From the NCBI GenBank assembly GCA_937983015.1, contig CALKAK010000009.1, positions 1 to 18,082 on the forward strand: DNA of 18,082 bases. Direction: 5' to 3'. A program made the position numbers and the translations under genes. The notes under the pieces are model-generated. The model had not been told where the DNA came from, ran no database searches, and saw only the letters and a program-made list of their open reading frames with translations. The first letter of the stretch is position 1. Every line of letters begins with the position of its first letter. This document shows, piece by piece, positions 1-6,813 of the stretch. The DNA is from an uncultured Bacillaceae bacterium. GTDB taxonomy: Bacteria; Bacillota; Bacilli; Bacillales; Caldibacillaceae.

Positions 1-545
1 GCTCCGTGGGGAGCGGAATAGTTCCAGTCGGGATTCCCCTTGCCGATGGCAATGATGCTGCCATCGCGCATATTCATCGGGATGATCACCCGTTCATCTT
101 TTTGCGCCGAAATCGCCCCTTTACGTAAGATCATATGTTCCATATCAATGTAGTTATGGATGGTCGTGAAACGATCGACCACTTTCCAGCCCATGTGCTC
201 GACGATGGTCTGGACCATCGCCTTACGATTGACGAGGGCGAAATATTGGGCGATTTTCATATCGTGTAAGTACTCGCGGAAGGAATCCCCTTCTAGATAA
301 GCGAGATCTTTCGGAACCGGTTCTTTTGGTGATGATTCCTTAAGCGCCGCTAATTCTTCCTCGCGCCCTTCTTTTTTTAACCGCTCGATTTCTTGTTGTT
401 GTTCGTGCCATTTTTCCATCAGTTCATCGTACGCCCGGTTTTGGTAGTACTCCGCTATTTGTTTTCCGAGGTGGCGCGAACCGCTATGGATCACAAGGGC
501 TACTTGATTCTCGCTCCACTCGTTCAATTCGATGAAGTGATTACC
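1..545 (-). CDS. rtcB: RtcB-family RNA ligase, exon 2 (C-terminal part, cut by window edge)
   Basis: This is the downstream exon of the split rtcB gene. RtcB joins RNA ends carrying 2',3'-cyclic phosphate or 3'-phosphate to 5'-OH ends, using GTP and Mn2+. Read on the minus strand from 545, the exon begins GNHFIELNEWSENQ and continues through VIHSGSRHLG, FTTIHNYIDMEHM, RKGAI and GNPDWNYSAPHG, all hallmark RtcB blocks. In spliced numbering the metal-binding histidines would be near residues 145, 162 and 272. About 181 codons are visible. The catalytic guanylylated histidine region near the C-terminus lies beyond the window. There is no start codon or ribosome binding site at the 5' end of this exon, so it is expressed only after the intron at 546-866 is removed. 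The frame joins perfectly to exon 1 (…TLGG + GNHF…). Family assignment is secure; the cellular substrate is unknown. Confidence 0.93.
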
Positions 546-866
546 CAAATCTGTTACCTGCCACACGAGGAAAACCGGAATTCTCGCGTGGCCGCCCGGG
601 TCATTTCTGCCCGGGTCTTGCGGTTTCCCGCAAGTTCGGACTATCCCTTGTACTCCCCTGATTCCGGAGAGTACCCCGCATTATAGTCTCTGAACGTTCC
701 CCTGTTCGGGGCTTCGCTGCTGGTTGTCCAATCCTGCAAACTTTTTGAGCGATCACAGTTAGGCTTATTTCATCCTTCTGTTGTCGCGTTGCAGGCTCTA
801 AGGAGTTTCCAGCAATTTAGCGGGTTTTTTTCATCCACATCGCTGTGGAGGGGGGCAATATCACTT
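546..866 (-). ncRNA. Group I self-splicing intron in rtcB (no endonuclease ORF)
   Basis: A complete group I ribozyme fold can be drawn on the minus strand. P1: exon GGGGGU (872-867) with guide GCCCCC (856-851), giving the diagnostic U·G pair at the splice site. P2: 849-845/838-834. P3: CCCGC 824-820 with GCGGG 679-675. P4: UGCUGG 814-809 with CCAGCA 723-718. P5 is short, with an extension CCUGCAA 795-789/UUGCAGG 739-733. P6: 711-708/702-699. P7: GACUAU 688-683 with AUAGUC 644-639, preceded by UUCAGA. P8: GUACUCUCC 674-666/GGGGAGUAC 658-650. P9: 634-628/623-617 closed by a GAAA tetraloop. P9.1: CCCGGG 615-610/600-595. P9.2: 592-583/569-560. P10: exon 545-537 with 864-857, one bulged A. The intron ends in G (546). 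There is no P7.1/P7.2, so it is not subgroup IA; an IC-like type is a tentative guess. Removing exactly 321 nt restores the RtcB frame. Confidence 0.95.
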
Positions 867-1292
867 ACCCCCAAGGGTCCCGACGGATTTTTCCGCCCGG
901 TCCCGATCGTAGGGAGCGAGAATGCTGTCGAAATCAATTTGAGCCGTAAAAGGATGATTTTTTTGGCGAATCGAAAAGCCACTTGGCACATGTTTACGAA
1001 TCGTTTCATCGAGTTGATCGAAATTGATCTGATCGGGTGCTACGTCGATGATAGCGACTTCCAGGCCACAACCAATATCAACCCCGACGAGATTGGGGAC
1101 TGCTTTGTCCTGAATCGTCATTGTCGTCCCGATCGCGGAACCCTTTCCCACATGGGTATCCGGCATGATTCGGATTTGGCTCCCTATTGTAAATTCTTGG
1201 TTTAACAGTTTCGTTATTTGTTCGATGACTTGTGGATCGACATGATCTGTGAAGATCTTCGCATGATTATATTTGCCTTTTATTTCAAGCAT
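867..1292 (-). CDS. rtcB: RtcB-family RNA ligase, exon 1 (N-terminal part)
   Basis: This is the upstream exon, 142 codons, starting at ATG 1292 with ribosome binding site AAAGGGGGAA a few bases upstream. The motifs PDTHVGKGSAIG (near residues 44-55) and GVDIGCGLEVA (70-80) are RtcB signatures; Asp72 and Cys75 correspond to family metal ligands. The exon ends …SVGTLGG, and the next residues required by the family (GNHF) are found only after the intron. Without splicing, translation reads one Lys codon into the intron and stops at TGA (863-861), giving a 143-residue product without most of the active site. The gene lies 39 bp behind an LCP-family gene on the same strand with no convincing terminator between them, so cotranscription is likely. 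Confidence 0.93.
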
Positions 1293-1331
1293 GTCATTCC
1301 CCCTTTCTCTTCATTCGTAAAGGGCGGGGCT

Positions 1332-2252
1332 TTAAATTTCCAGATGCTCCTTCAATAGATCTTGCAAGGCGGTTTTCTCTTCAACCGGTACAATCCAGTA
1401 AAAAATACCGTCGATATATTTTCCGGAACCGCTAATTTGATGTTGATTAATGGTTTTGGCCGCTTTACGATATTGTTTTTGAATGGAGACCATCTCATCA
1501 AAGGTGAGGTTGGTTTTCACGCTACCGGCAATCGCATCGAATATATCCCTGTAATTTACCAAGGTGTTTAAGGAAGCTCCCTCTTTGATAATCGCTTCAA
1601 TAATCTGCCGCTGTCTTAATTGCCGTCCGAACTCACCCCTGGGGTCATTTTTTCTCATCCGGACAAAAGCCAGTGCTTCATCCCCGTATAATGTAATGGT
1701 TCCTTCCGGAAAATGATATCCATCCTGGGTGAAGGCCAGATCATTTTCCACCGTTACACCACCGACGGCATCGATCAGATCTTTAAATCCTTCCATATTA
1801 ACCTGGACATAATAATCAATCGGAATATCTAAAAAGTTCTCCACCGTATCGATCGCCATTTCCATGCCACCGAAAGCATAAGCATGGTTGATTTTATCTT
1901 CAAAACCTTTGCCGATGATTTCCGTGCGGGTATCCCGGGGGATACTTACCATCTGAATGGATTCTTTATTCGGATTAACCGTCAGTACGATGATCGTATC
2001 GGAGCGTCCCCGATCATTAGGACGCTCATCCACACCCAGCAATAAAACGGAAAACGGTTCTTGTTTTTTCAACGTGATTTTCTCTTCCCGTTTTTCCGAA
2101 GTCTCACGGATCGGTTCATGAATCGTTTCTAACGTTTGATTCAGCGATTGAAAGACGGAATAAATATATACAGCGATTCCCGCAATAAGAACTAGAGAAA
2201 TGATTCCGATGATTTTCAACCAACGTTTTCTTTTCCTATTTTTTCTTTTCAT
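1332..2252 (-). CDS. LCP-family (LytR-CpsA-Psr) cell-wall polymer ligase, first copy
   Basis: A 306-residue membrane protein. A short Lys/Arg-rich cytoplasmic tail (residues 1-12) and one transmembrane helix (about 13-34) precede an extracellular LCP catalytic domain (about 65-220). LCP enzymes move undecaprenyl-linked glycopolymers such as wall teichoic acid onto peptidoglycan. Visible family motifs are LLLGVDERP (Asp75), RSDTIIVL (Asp85), MVSIPRDTRTEI (Arg106), DKINHAYAFGG and ALAFVRMRKNDPRGEFGR. The ribosome binding site (AAGGCAGG) is mediocre. It resembles the second LCP gene at 4747-5733 throughout, so the two are paralogues; this one is probably TagU- or TagT-like, but the sequence does not decide which. 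rtcB follows on the same strand. Confidence 0.9.
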   Translation of the reverse strand: MKRKNRKRKRWLKIIGIISLVLIAGIAVYIYSVFQSLNQTLETIHEPIRETSEKREEKITLKKQEPFSVLLLGVDERPNDRGRSDTIIVLTVNPNKESIQMVSIPRDTRTEIIGKGFEDKINHAYAFGGMEMAIDTVENFLDIPIDYYVQVNMEGFKDLIDAVGGVTVENDLAFTQDGYHFPEGTITLYGDEALAFVRMRKNDPRGEFGRQLRQRQIIEAIIKEGASLNTLVNYRDIFDAIAGSVKTNLTFDEMVSIQKQYRKAAKTINQHQISGSGKYIDGIFYWIVPVEEKTALQDLLKEHLEI

Positions 2253-2292
2253 ACATTTAACCTGCCTTGTTTATTTTTAAATGCTTTGAAGA

Positions 2293-2322
2293 ATCATAGA
2301 TTTAATGAAAATCCTGTTCCAA
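2293..2322 (-). promoter_or_regulatory. Candidate SigA promoter for LCP gene and rtcB
   Basis: On the minus strand, TTGGAA (2322-2317) and TATGAT (2298-2293) are separated by 18 nt and lie about 40 bp ahead of the LCP start codon. The -10 matches consensus 5/6 and the -35 4/6. This is inferred from sequence only. Confidence 0.4.
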
Positions 2323-2555
2323 ACTCCATTATTGACGAACGCATCCCTTGATGCAAGAGATAATTGAAAATGCGATATTTCCGGGAGCAAAAGGAGATCC
2401 TCCGATTTCCGCAAGCGAAAAATCGTTTCCTCTGAAGTGAAAAAAAGCTATTCAGGTATAGGTTCACTGATAATTGACGAAGATCTACACGAAAGGTTTC
2501 ACCAGGTTATGTGAACTTTTTGTGTATTTGAATCGTCGAGTTTCTTCAAAATCGC

Positions 2556-2593
2556 AAAAAATAAATCCTGAACTCCCGTTGTCAGGATTTATT
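2556..2593 (-). terminator. Rho-independent terminator after the sortase gene
   Basis: A perfect 12-bp inverted repeat, AATAAATCCTGA (2560-2571) and TCAGGATTTATT (2582-2593), has a 10-nt loop. Read on the minus strand it is followed by a run of T before GCG, as expected for a terminator downstream of the minus-strand sortase gene. Confidence 0.8.
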
Positions 2594-2669
2594 GATTCAG
2601 GAACATGGACCGTTTATTCATCATTAACATGACAATTCTTCACTAAGAAAAAAGCTTGGCATGTGGCGA

Positions 2670-3272
2670 TCAAGAATTTTCGTCCACGGGTTTCGCGTAA
2701 AAGATAAAACGGTCGGGTGCATTGCCAATAAAATAAAAAGGATAGCATGTTGTAACCGTTAAGATTTCTTCGGGTGCAGTTGAACGGATCACCGTGGTGT
2801 CATCAGCCGAGACAATTTCCGTGTCAAAAATTTCATATTCAAACGTTCCATAGGGAAGTTTAAGGACGAAAGTATCACCGATTGCGAGCTGATCGAAATT
2901 ACGGAAGACCGTATCGCGGTGACCGGACAAGACGATCTGGTCTTTCTGCCCAGGTAAGGCGGTGCCAAGGTAGTGCCCGACGCCACGTTCCAGTTCTTCC
3001 GGATTCGTTCCTTCGATGATAGGAAGATCCCGGTCCAGTTTCGGGATATAAAGCAGGCCAATAGTATCGCCAACTGCAAAGTGAAAATCATCAGCGGTCA
3101 AATGATCCTTTTTGCTTTTTTCGCCCGGCTGTTGCTGGAGAATTTCTTCCGCTTCTGCCCGGGCTTTTTTAACTTCTTGTTCCCCCTTGAAAATTTCCGT
3201 CAGGGAATAGATGACAAGCCCCATTCCTGTGATCAGTAAAATCGTGGCCAATATATTAAGAATTCGTTTCAA
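2670..3272 (-). CDS. Class D-type sortase
   Basis: A sortase of 200 residues, anchored by one N-terminal transmembrane helix (about residues 4-24), followed by a charged linker and an extracellular transpeptidase domain. The triad is visible: His118 in SGHRDT, Cys176 in TVTTCYPF and Arg188 in APDRFIFYA. TLTTC-like spacing and size fit class D enzymes of Bacillus (YhcS/SrtD-like). Sortases cleave a C-terminal sorting motif in secreted proteins and join them to peptidoglycan. The start is taken as TTG at 3272 because GAGGG lies 7 nt upstream; the longer frame to ATG 3296 has no ribosome binding site. A good SigA promoter lies upstream and a terminator downstream, so it is probably monocistronic. 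No LPXTG-type substrate gene is next to it in this window. Confidence 0.9.
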   Translation of the reverse strand: MKRILNILATILLITGMGLVIYSLTEIFKGEQEVKKARAEAEEILQQQPGEKSKKDHLTADDFHFAVGDTIGLLYIPKLDRDLPIIEGTNPEELERGVGHYLGTALPGQKDQIVLSGHRDTVFRNFDQLAIGDTFVLKLPYGTFEYEIFDTEIVSADDTTVIRSTAPEEILTVTTCYPFYFIGNAPDRFIFYAKPVDENS

Positions 3273-3338
3273 AAACCATCCCTCATTTCTCCACATCAGG
3301 TACTTAGGATGAAAATTTTAAAAAATTTCCACATCTTA

Positions 3339-3367
3339 ATTATAAAATATATGTCCAATCAATTCAA
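3339..3367 (-). promoter_or_regulatory. SigA promoter of the sortase gene
   Basis: Minus strand TTGAAT (3367-3362), a 17-nt spacer and a perfect TATAAT (3344-3339), about 65 bp before the TTG start. This is the best SigA-type promoter in the left half. Confidence 0.7.
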
Positions 3368-3484
3368 TGGCTGCTATTATGAGCCAAATATGGATTTATT
3401 TGGGAAAAAGCCGAGGGCTGGTTTACTATCATTTTTCCTGCATTTCTTATGGTTATGACAAAGGATAAATGTCAACAATAGGAA

Positions 3485-3530
3485 AAAACATGTTAGGATT
3501 CGTCTTCTCAGGCAAGACGAACCATGTTTT
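3485..3530. repeat. Two-tier hairpin upstream of tagO
   Basis: Outer arms AAAACATG (3485-3492)/CATGTTTT (3523-3530) enclose inner arms TTCGTCTT (3499-3506)/AAGACGAA (3514-3521) with a 7-nt loop. The left side has a 6-nt bulge and the right side 1 nt. It lies about 30 bp before tagO. On either strand it ends in T runs, so it could be a leader terminator, an antiterminator or a barrier between divergent genes. Confidence 0.6.
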
Positions 3531-3558
3531 CGTAAAGATGCTAAAGTAACGTTTTCTT

Positions 3559-4650
3559 ATGATGGTTATACTAATAGCGAAGGGAGGGATTGGCATTTTC
3601 GGGCCGCTCGTTTTTTGCTTTTTTCTATCTCTAGCTTTAACTCCGATCGTAAAGAAGCTGGCACTGAAAACGGGGGCTGTGGATTTTCCCAACCACCGAA
3701 AAGTTCATTCTAACATCATGCCGCGCCTCGGCGGAATTGCGATTTTTTTCAGTTTTGTCTGCGGGCTCATTGTATATCGGCCGAACGTTTTTTTTATCGT
3801 TCCTTTTTTAATGGGGAGCTCCCTTATCGTACTTACCGGTCTCCTCGATGATTTTTTCCAGCTTCCCGCTCGGTTGAAACTAATCGGTGAAATCGTTTCC
3901 ACCTTTCCGCTAATTTTTGGTGGTATGGCTATCGATTTTATTATGATTCCCTTTACCGGACCTGTTTATTTCGGTTTATTTTCGATACCGGTTACCATCA
4001 TTTGGATTGTCGGTATTACGAACGCCATCAATTTAATCGATGGACTGGACGGTTTAGCGGCAGGAGTTTCCGCGATTGCGATCATGACGATCACGTTCAT
4101 CGCTTTTCAGAAAGGGAATATGCTAACTGTGACGATCGGTTTACTTGCCATCGGCAGTATTGCCGGGTTTTTAATTTATAATTTCCACCCGGCAAAAATA
4201 TTCATGGGAGATTCAGGGGCTCTTTTTTTAGGGTATTTAATAGCTGTACTTTCTCTTATGGGATTTAAAAGTGTAACCTTTTTTTCCTACATTATTCCCA
4301 TCATTATTTTGGGCGTACCTCTTTCGGATACGATTTTTGCGATTATTCGCCGGATCGTACACAAACAGCCGATCGCTGTTGCGGATAAATCCCACTTACA
4401 TCACGTACTATTAAAACGTGGGTTTACCCACAGGCAAGCGGTTCTTGCGATTTATATGATGGCGGCGATGTTTGGGGTGATCGCCATTATATTTTCCCAG
4501 GCGACGGTCTGGGGTGCGATTTTAATCATCGCGATTGTATTACTTTTTCTCGAGTTACTGGCGGAATTTACAGGTATTATCAGCAAGGATTACCGCCCGT
4601 TATTAAAAATGGTGAAAAATTTAGAGGCAAAAAATAAAATGACAAGCTGA
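3559..4650 (+). CDS. tagO: UDP-GlcNAc:undecaprenyl-phosphate GlcNAc-1-phosphate transferase
   Basis: TagO makes undecaprenyl-PP-GlcNAc, the first membrane step of wall teichoic acid (and often teichuronic acid) synthesis. The 363-residue product is almost entirely hydrophobic, with about ten membrane spans. It has the family motifs in order: FPNHRKVHSN with PRLGG, LDDFFQL (Asp-Asp), TNAINLIDGLDGLA, KIFMGDSGALFLGY and DKSHLHHVLLKRG. Its position beside LCP and yvyE genes matches B. subtilis. The start is uncertain: ATG 3559 has a poor ribosome binding site, whereas a near-perfect AGGGAGGG (3581-3588) sits 6 nt before an in-frame ATT at 3595. The stop codon lies inside the terminator stem that follows. 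Confidence 0.93.
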   Translation: MMVILIAKGGIGIFGPLVFCFFLSLALTPIVKKLALKTGAVDFPNHRKVHSNIMPRLGGIAIFFSFVCGLIVYRPNVFFIVPFLMGSSLIVLTGLLDDFFQLPARLKLIGEIVSTFPLIFGGMAIDFIMIPFTGPVYFGLFSIPVTIIWIVGITNAINLIDGLDGLAAGVSAIAIMTITFIAFQKGNMLTVTIGLLAIGSIAGFLIYNFHPAKIFMGDSGALFLGYLIAVLSLMGFKSVTFFSYIIPIIILGVPLSDTIFAIIRRIVHKQPIAVADKSHLHHVLLKRGFTHRQAVLAIYMMAAMFGVIAIIFSQATVWGAILIIAIVLLFLELLAEFTGIISKDYRPLLKMVKNLEAKNKMTS

Positions 4651-4675
4651 CCAAAAAATATCTGGTTAGCTTGTC
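4641..4675. terminator. Bidirectional terminator between tagO and tagV
   Basis: A 13-bp stem with one G·U pair, GACAAGCTGACCA (4641-4653)/TGGTTAGCTTGTC (4663-4675), has a 9-nt loop. It overlaps the tagO stop codon. The minus-strand side is followed by a long T-rich tract (4640-4627), so it should also end the convergent yvyE-tagV transcript. Confidence 0.8.
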
Positions 4676-4746
4676 CCTTTCATACAGTTGCAATTTTTTA
4701 TCACAGAAATGAGGGTCTTTGCCAATTCCGCTAATTTCCGTGTGAA

Positions 4747-5733
4747 CTATTGAATCATCTCGTTTTCCTGTTCCAGGCCAAGGTGCAATTTTAATTGTTG
4801 CGAGACTTCTTCCACCGATTCGTCCTTTAATGCATAGTAATAAGTGCCATCGATATAGGTATCTTCCCCTTCTAAATTTAAGGAGTCGATGGATTTTAAC
4901 GCACCGGCATAAGGATGCAGGGCAATGATGTTTTGGAAGGTTAAGTTCATGGAAATATTATCTCCGAGCCCCTCCAAGACATCGTCGTATTTCGTGATCG
5001 AGGTAATAGAAGCGGCCTTTTTAATTAGTGCACGCACAACTTCTTGTTGCCGTTGTCCCCGCCCAATATCACCGAGAGGGTCATTTTTCCGCATCCGCAC
5101 AAAGGCGAGTGCTTCCTCACCATTTAAGGTCTGAACCCCTTCATACAATGTGATGGCATCTTGTTTTCCGGAACTATCCTGTTCGCTGAACGTAAAAGGA
5201 ACTTCTACGGTCACCCCGCCAAGGGCATCGATAATATCGACAAAGGCCTGGAAATTCAATTTCACATAGAAATCGACGGGAATGTCGAATAATTCTTCCA
5301 CGGTTTCAACGGTCAAATCCACTCCACCGAAAGCGTGGGCATGGTTAATCTTATCCTGACCGCGACCGGGGATCTCCACCAACGAATCGCGGGGAATACT
5401 GACCATTTTTATCGATGGTTCATCTTTATTGAAAGTCGCGAGCAATAACACATCGGAGCGGCTGCGAGTTTCACCGGGACGTTCGTCTACACCAATCAAA
5501 AGGACGGAAAAATTATCTTTTCCAGGGTAAACCGGTTTGATGCGGCGTTCGGATTTTTCCCCCCGTTCAAGCTGTTGATGAGCTTCATTGGTGACATCAG
5601 CCATTTTCGAAGCGAGGTATCCACCGTAAACGATAGCGACGACTAAGAGTATCGCGATTGGGGATAAGACCCATAACCAGCGTCTCCGTTTTTTACGTTG
5701 TTTTCTTCTTTGAATCCGACTGTTCGTTTCCAT
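4747..5733 (-). CDS. tagV: LCP-family cell-wall polymer ligase (TagV/YvhJ position)
   Basis: A 328-residue LCP enzyme with a very basic N-terminal tail (residues 6-19), one transmembrane helix (about 20-42) and an extracellular catalytic domain (about 75-235). Motifs are LLIGVDERP (Asp83), SRSDVLLLA (Asp94), MVSIPRDSLVEI (Arg115), DKINHAHAFGG and ALAFVRMRKNDPLGDIGRG. It would transfer teichoic-acid-type polymers from undecaprenyl pyrophosphate to peptidoglycan. The start ATG has AAAGGAG 8 nt upstream. The gene follows yvyE by 37 bp and faces tagO, the arrangement of B. subtilis yvyE-yvhJ(tagV)-tagO. The symbol rests on that synteny; biochemical overlap with TagT and TagU is expected. Confidence 0.88.
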   Translation of the reverse strand: METNSRIQRRKQRKKRRRWLWVLSPIAILLVVAIVYGGYLASKMADVTNEAHQQLERGEKSERRIKPVYPGKDNFSVLLIGVDERPGETRSRSDVLLLATFNKDEPSIKMVSIPRDSLVEIPGRGQDKINHAHAFGGVDLTVETVEELFDIPVDFYVKLNFQAFVDIIDALGGVTVEVPFTFSEQDSSGKQDAITLYEGVQTLNGEEALAFVRMRKNDPLGDIGRGQRQQEVVRALIKKAASITSITKYDDVLEGLGDNISMNLTFQNIIALHPYAGALKSIDSLNLEGEDTYIDGTYYYALKDESVEEVSQQLKLHLGLEQENEMIQ

Positions 5734-5770
5734 GAACTTGCTCCTTTAGGTTTATTTGCACGAGTTTCAT

Positions 5771-6412
5771 TTATTTGGGTGGAACATCAATTTCCAAATA
5801 CAAAATATCCCCTTCCCAAATCTTCGCCTGACCATTTGTGAGATCGGTCATCCAATTGGTGAAGGCCTCTTCCTCACCCGCCGGTACATACGTTTCAATT
5901 ATTACATTGTCCGCATAATGCATGTCTTTAATATCATATCGGGAAGAACGTAATTCGTTTTCCACTTTACCGAGCCAGGTGTAATCGATTTGCGTGTGCA
6001 TGATGCGGGTCAAACGGCGCTCGACAACACCGATCGCGTTCAATCCTTCAGATACCGCACGTCCGTAGGCCCGAATCAATCCTCCGGCACCAAGTTTTAT
6101 CCCGCCAAAATACCGGGTAACTACCACTACAGTATCCTTAACTTCCCTTTTTTTCAAGACTTCAAGCATCGGTACTCCAGCCGTTCCGCTCGGCTCTCCG
6201 TCATCATTTGCTTTTTGATATTGATCATGTTCTCCCACTATATAGGCGGAACAGTTATGGGTTGCGTTCCAATTCATTTTTTTTATTTTTTCGATAAATG
6301 CTTGTGCCTCTTCTTCCGTTTCTGCTCGATCAATATAAGCGATGAAACGTGATTTTTGGATAACGATTTCATGTTCGCCGTATTGTTTGACGGTAAAATA
6401 GGACTTTCGCAA
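5771..6412 (-). CDS. yvyE: YvyE/YigZ/IMPACT-family protein
   Basis: A 213-residue protein of the UPF0029/IMPACT family. The N-terminal domain (about 1-120) contains KSRFIAYIDRAETEEEAQAF, the DDGEPSGTAGVPML motif and RYFGGIKLGAGGLIRAYGRA. The C-terminal part (about 135-205) looks like the usual DUF1949-type ferredoxin-fold domain. The bacterial function is not settled. The start is TTG at 6412, preceded by GAAAGGAG about 8 nt upstream; no ATG is better placed. It lies divergent from degS and upstream of tagV, with which it should form an operon, as in B. subtilis. Confidence 0.9.
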   Translation of the reverse strand: MRKSYFTVKQYGEHEIVIQKSRFIAYIDRAETEEEAQAFIEKIKKMNWNATHNCSAYIVGEHDQYQKANDDGEPSGTAGVPMLEVLKKREVKDTVVVVTRYFGGIKLGAGGLIRAYGRAVSEGLNAIGVVERRLTRIMHTQIDYTWLGKVENELRSSRYDIKDMHYADNVIIETYVPAGEEEAFTNWMTDLTNGQAKIWEGDILYLEIDVPPK

Positions 6413-6807
6413 TGAAATCGCTCCTTTCTTTTTATATCTTTTCCAGGCATTTTTTGATAGGATAAAGTTACGATAATATATAATTGATGAATACCGAAGG
6501 TGCTCCTGAACTTATCTTCCAGGTTAAAGCTACGGGTGTTCACAAATTGTTTCGCCTGGATTCCCGGACATGTTTGGAGCGATTCGGTAATGATGCGACT
6601 AAAGAAAATTCATATCCTTATTATTATAATTCTAGTTTTCGTTTACCGCAATAAAAAATCTTCTTCCCAAAATTTCCTGGTTACAGAAACAAAAATTTAT
6701 TAAGTAGTGCGGTATTTTTAATGTTTGTGTTTTATTAATTTGGTAAAAAGTATTATAATAATTACGAATTGTTTGTCCTGTTTTTTACTGCTTGAATGTA
6801 ATCTGGA
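6413..6807. other. Divergent intergenic region yvyE/degS with degS promoter candidate
   Basis: This 395-bp stretch holds no credible gene. The only long frame (6500-6703, plus strand) has no ribosome binding site and no recognisable motif. It must contain the divergent yvyE and degS promoters. A perfect TATAAT at 6754-6759 lies 55-60 bp ahead of degS, but its -35 region (TTTATT at 17 nt) is poor. The region is very AT-rich around 6610-6760. Confidence 0.45.
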
Positions 6808-6813
6808 GTGAAA

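Larger units (their letters stand above)
2253..2669. other. Non-coding gap between LCP gene and sortase gene
   Basis: This 417-bp stretch has no credible gene. It holds the terminator of the sortase transcription unit (2556-2593), a candidate SigA promoter for the LCP gene (2293-2322), and small inverted repeats: GCATC-cctt-GATGC around 2340-2355, and CGATTT/AAATCG with nested CGC/GCG at 2403-2425. The small repeats have no assigned role. Confidence 0.5.

Noticed and set aside
546..866. rtcB as a frameshifted or decayed pseudogene, or an IS remnant
   Set aside because: Both exons are intact with all motifs, the insert has a full group I core and no terminal repeats or target duplication, and exact removal restores the frame.
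546..866. Group II intron
   Set aside because: There is no GTGYG 5' end, no domain V-like hairpin and no reverse transcriptase; the U·G splice pair and P7/P3 core are group I.
393..1205. Plus-strand open frames at 393-686 and 789-1205
   Set aside because: They are antisense to rtcB exons and the intron, have no ribosome binding site and no family motif.
2403..2425. Hairpin in the LCP-sortase gap as a small RNA or riboswitch
   Set aside because: The stem is short and irregular, with no conserved aptamer feature visible.
6500..6703. Small protein frame between yvyE and degS
   Set aside because: No Shine-Dalgarno, no recognisable motif, unusual composition and located in a promoter region.
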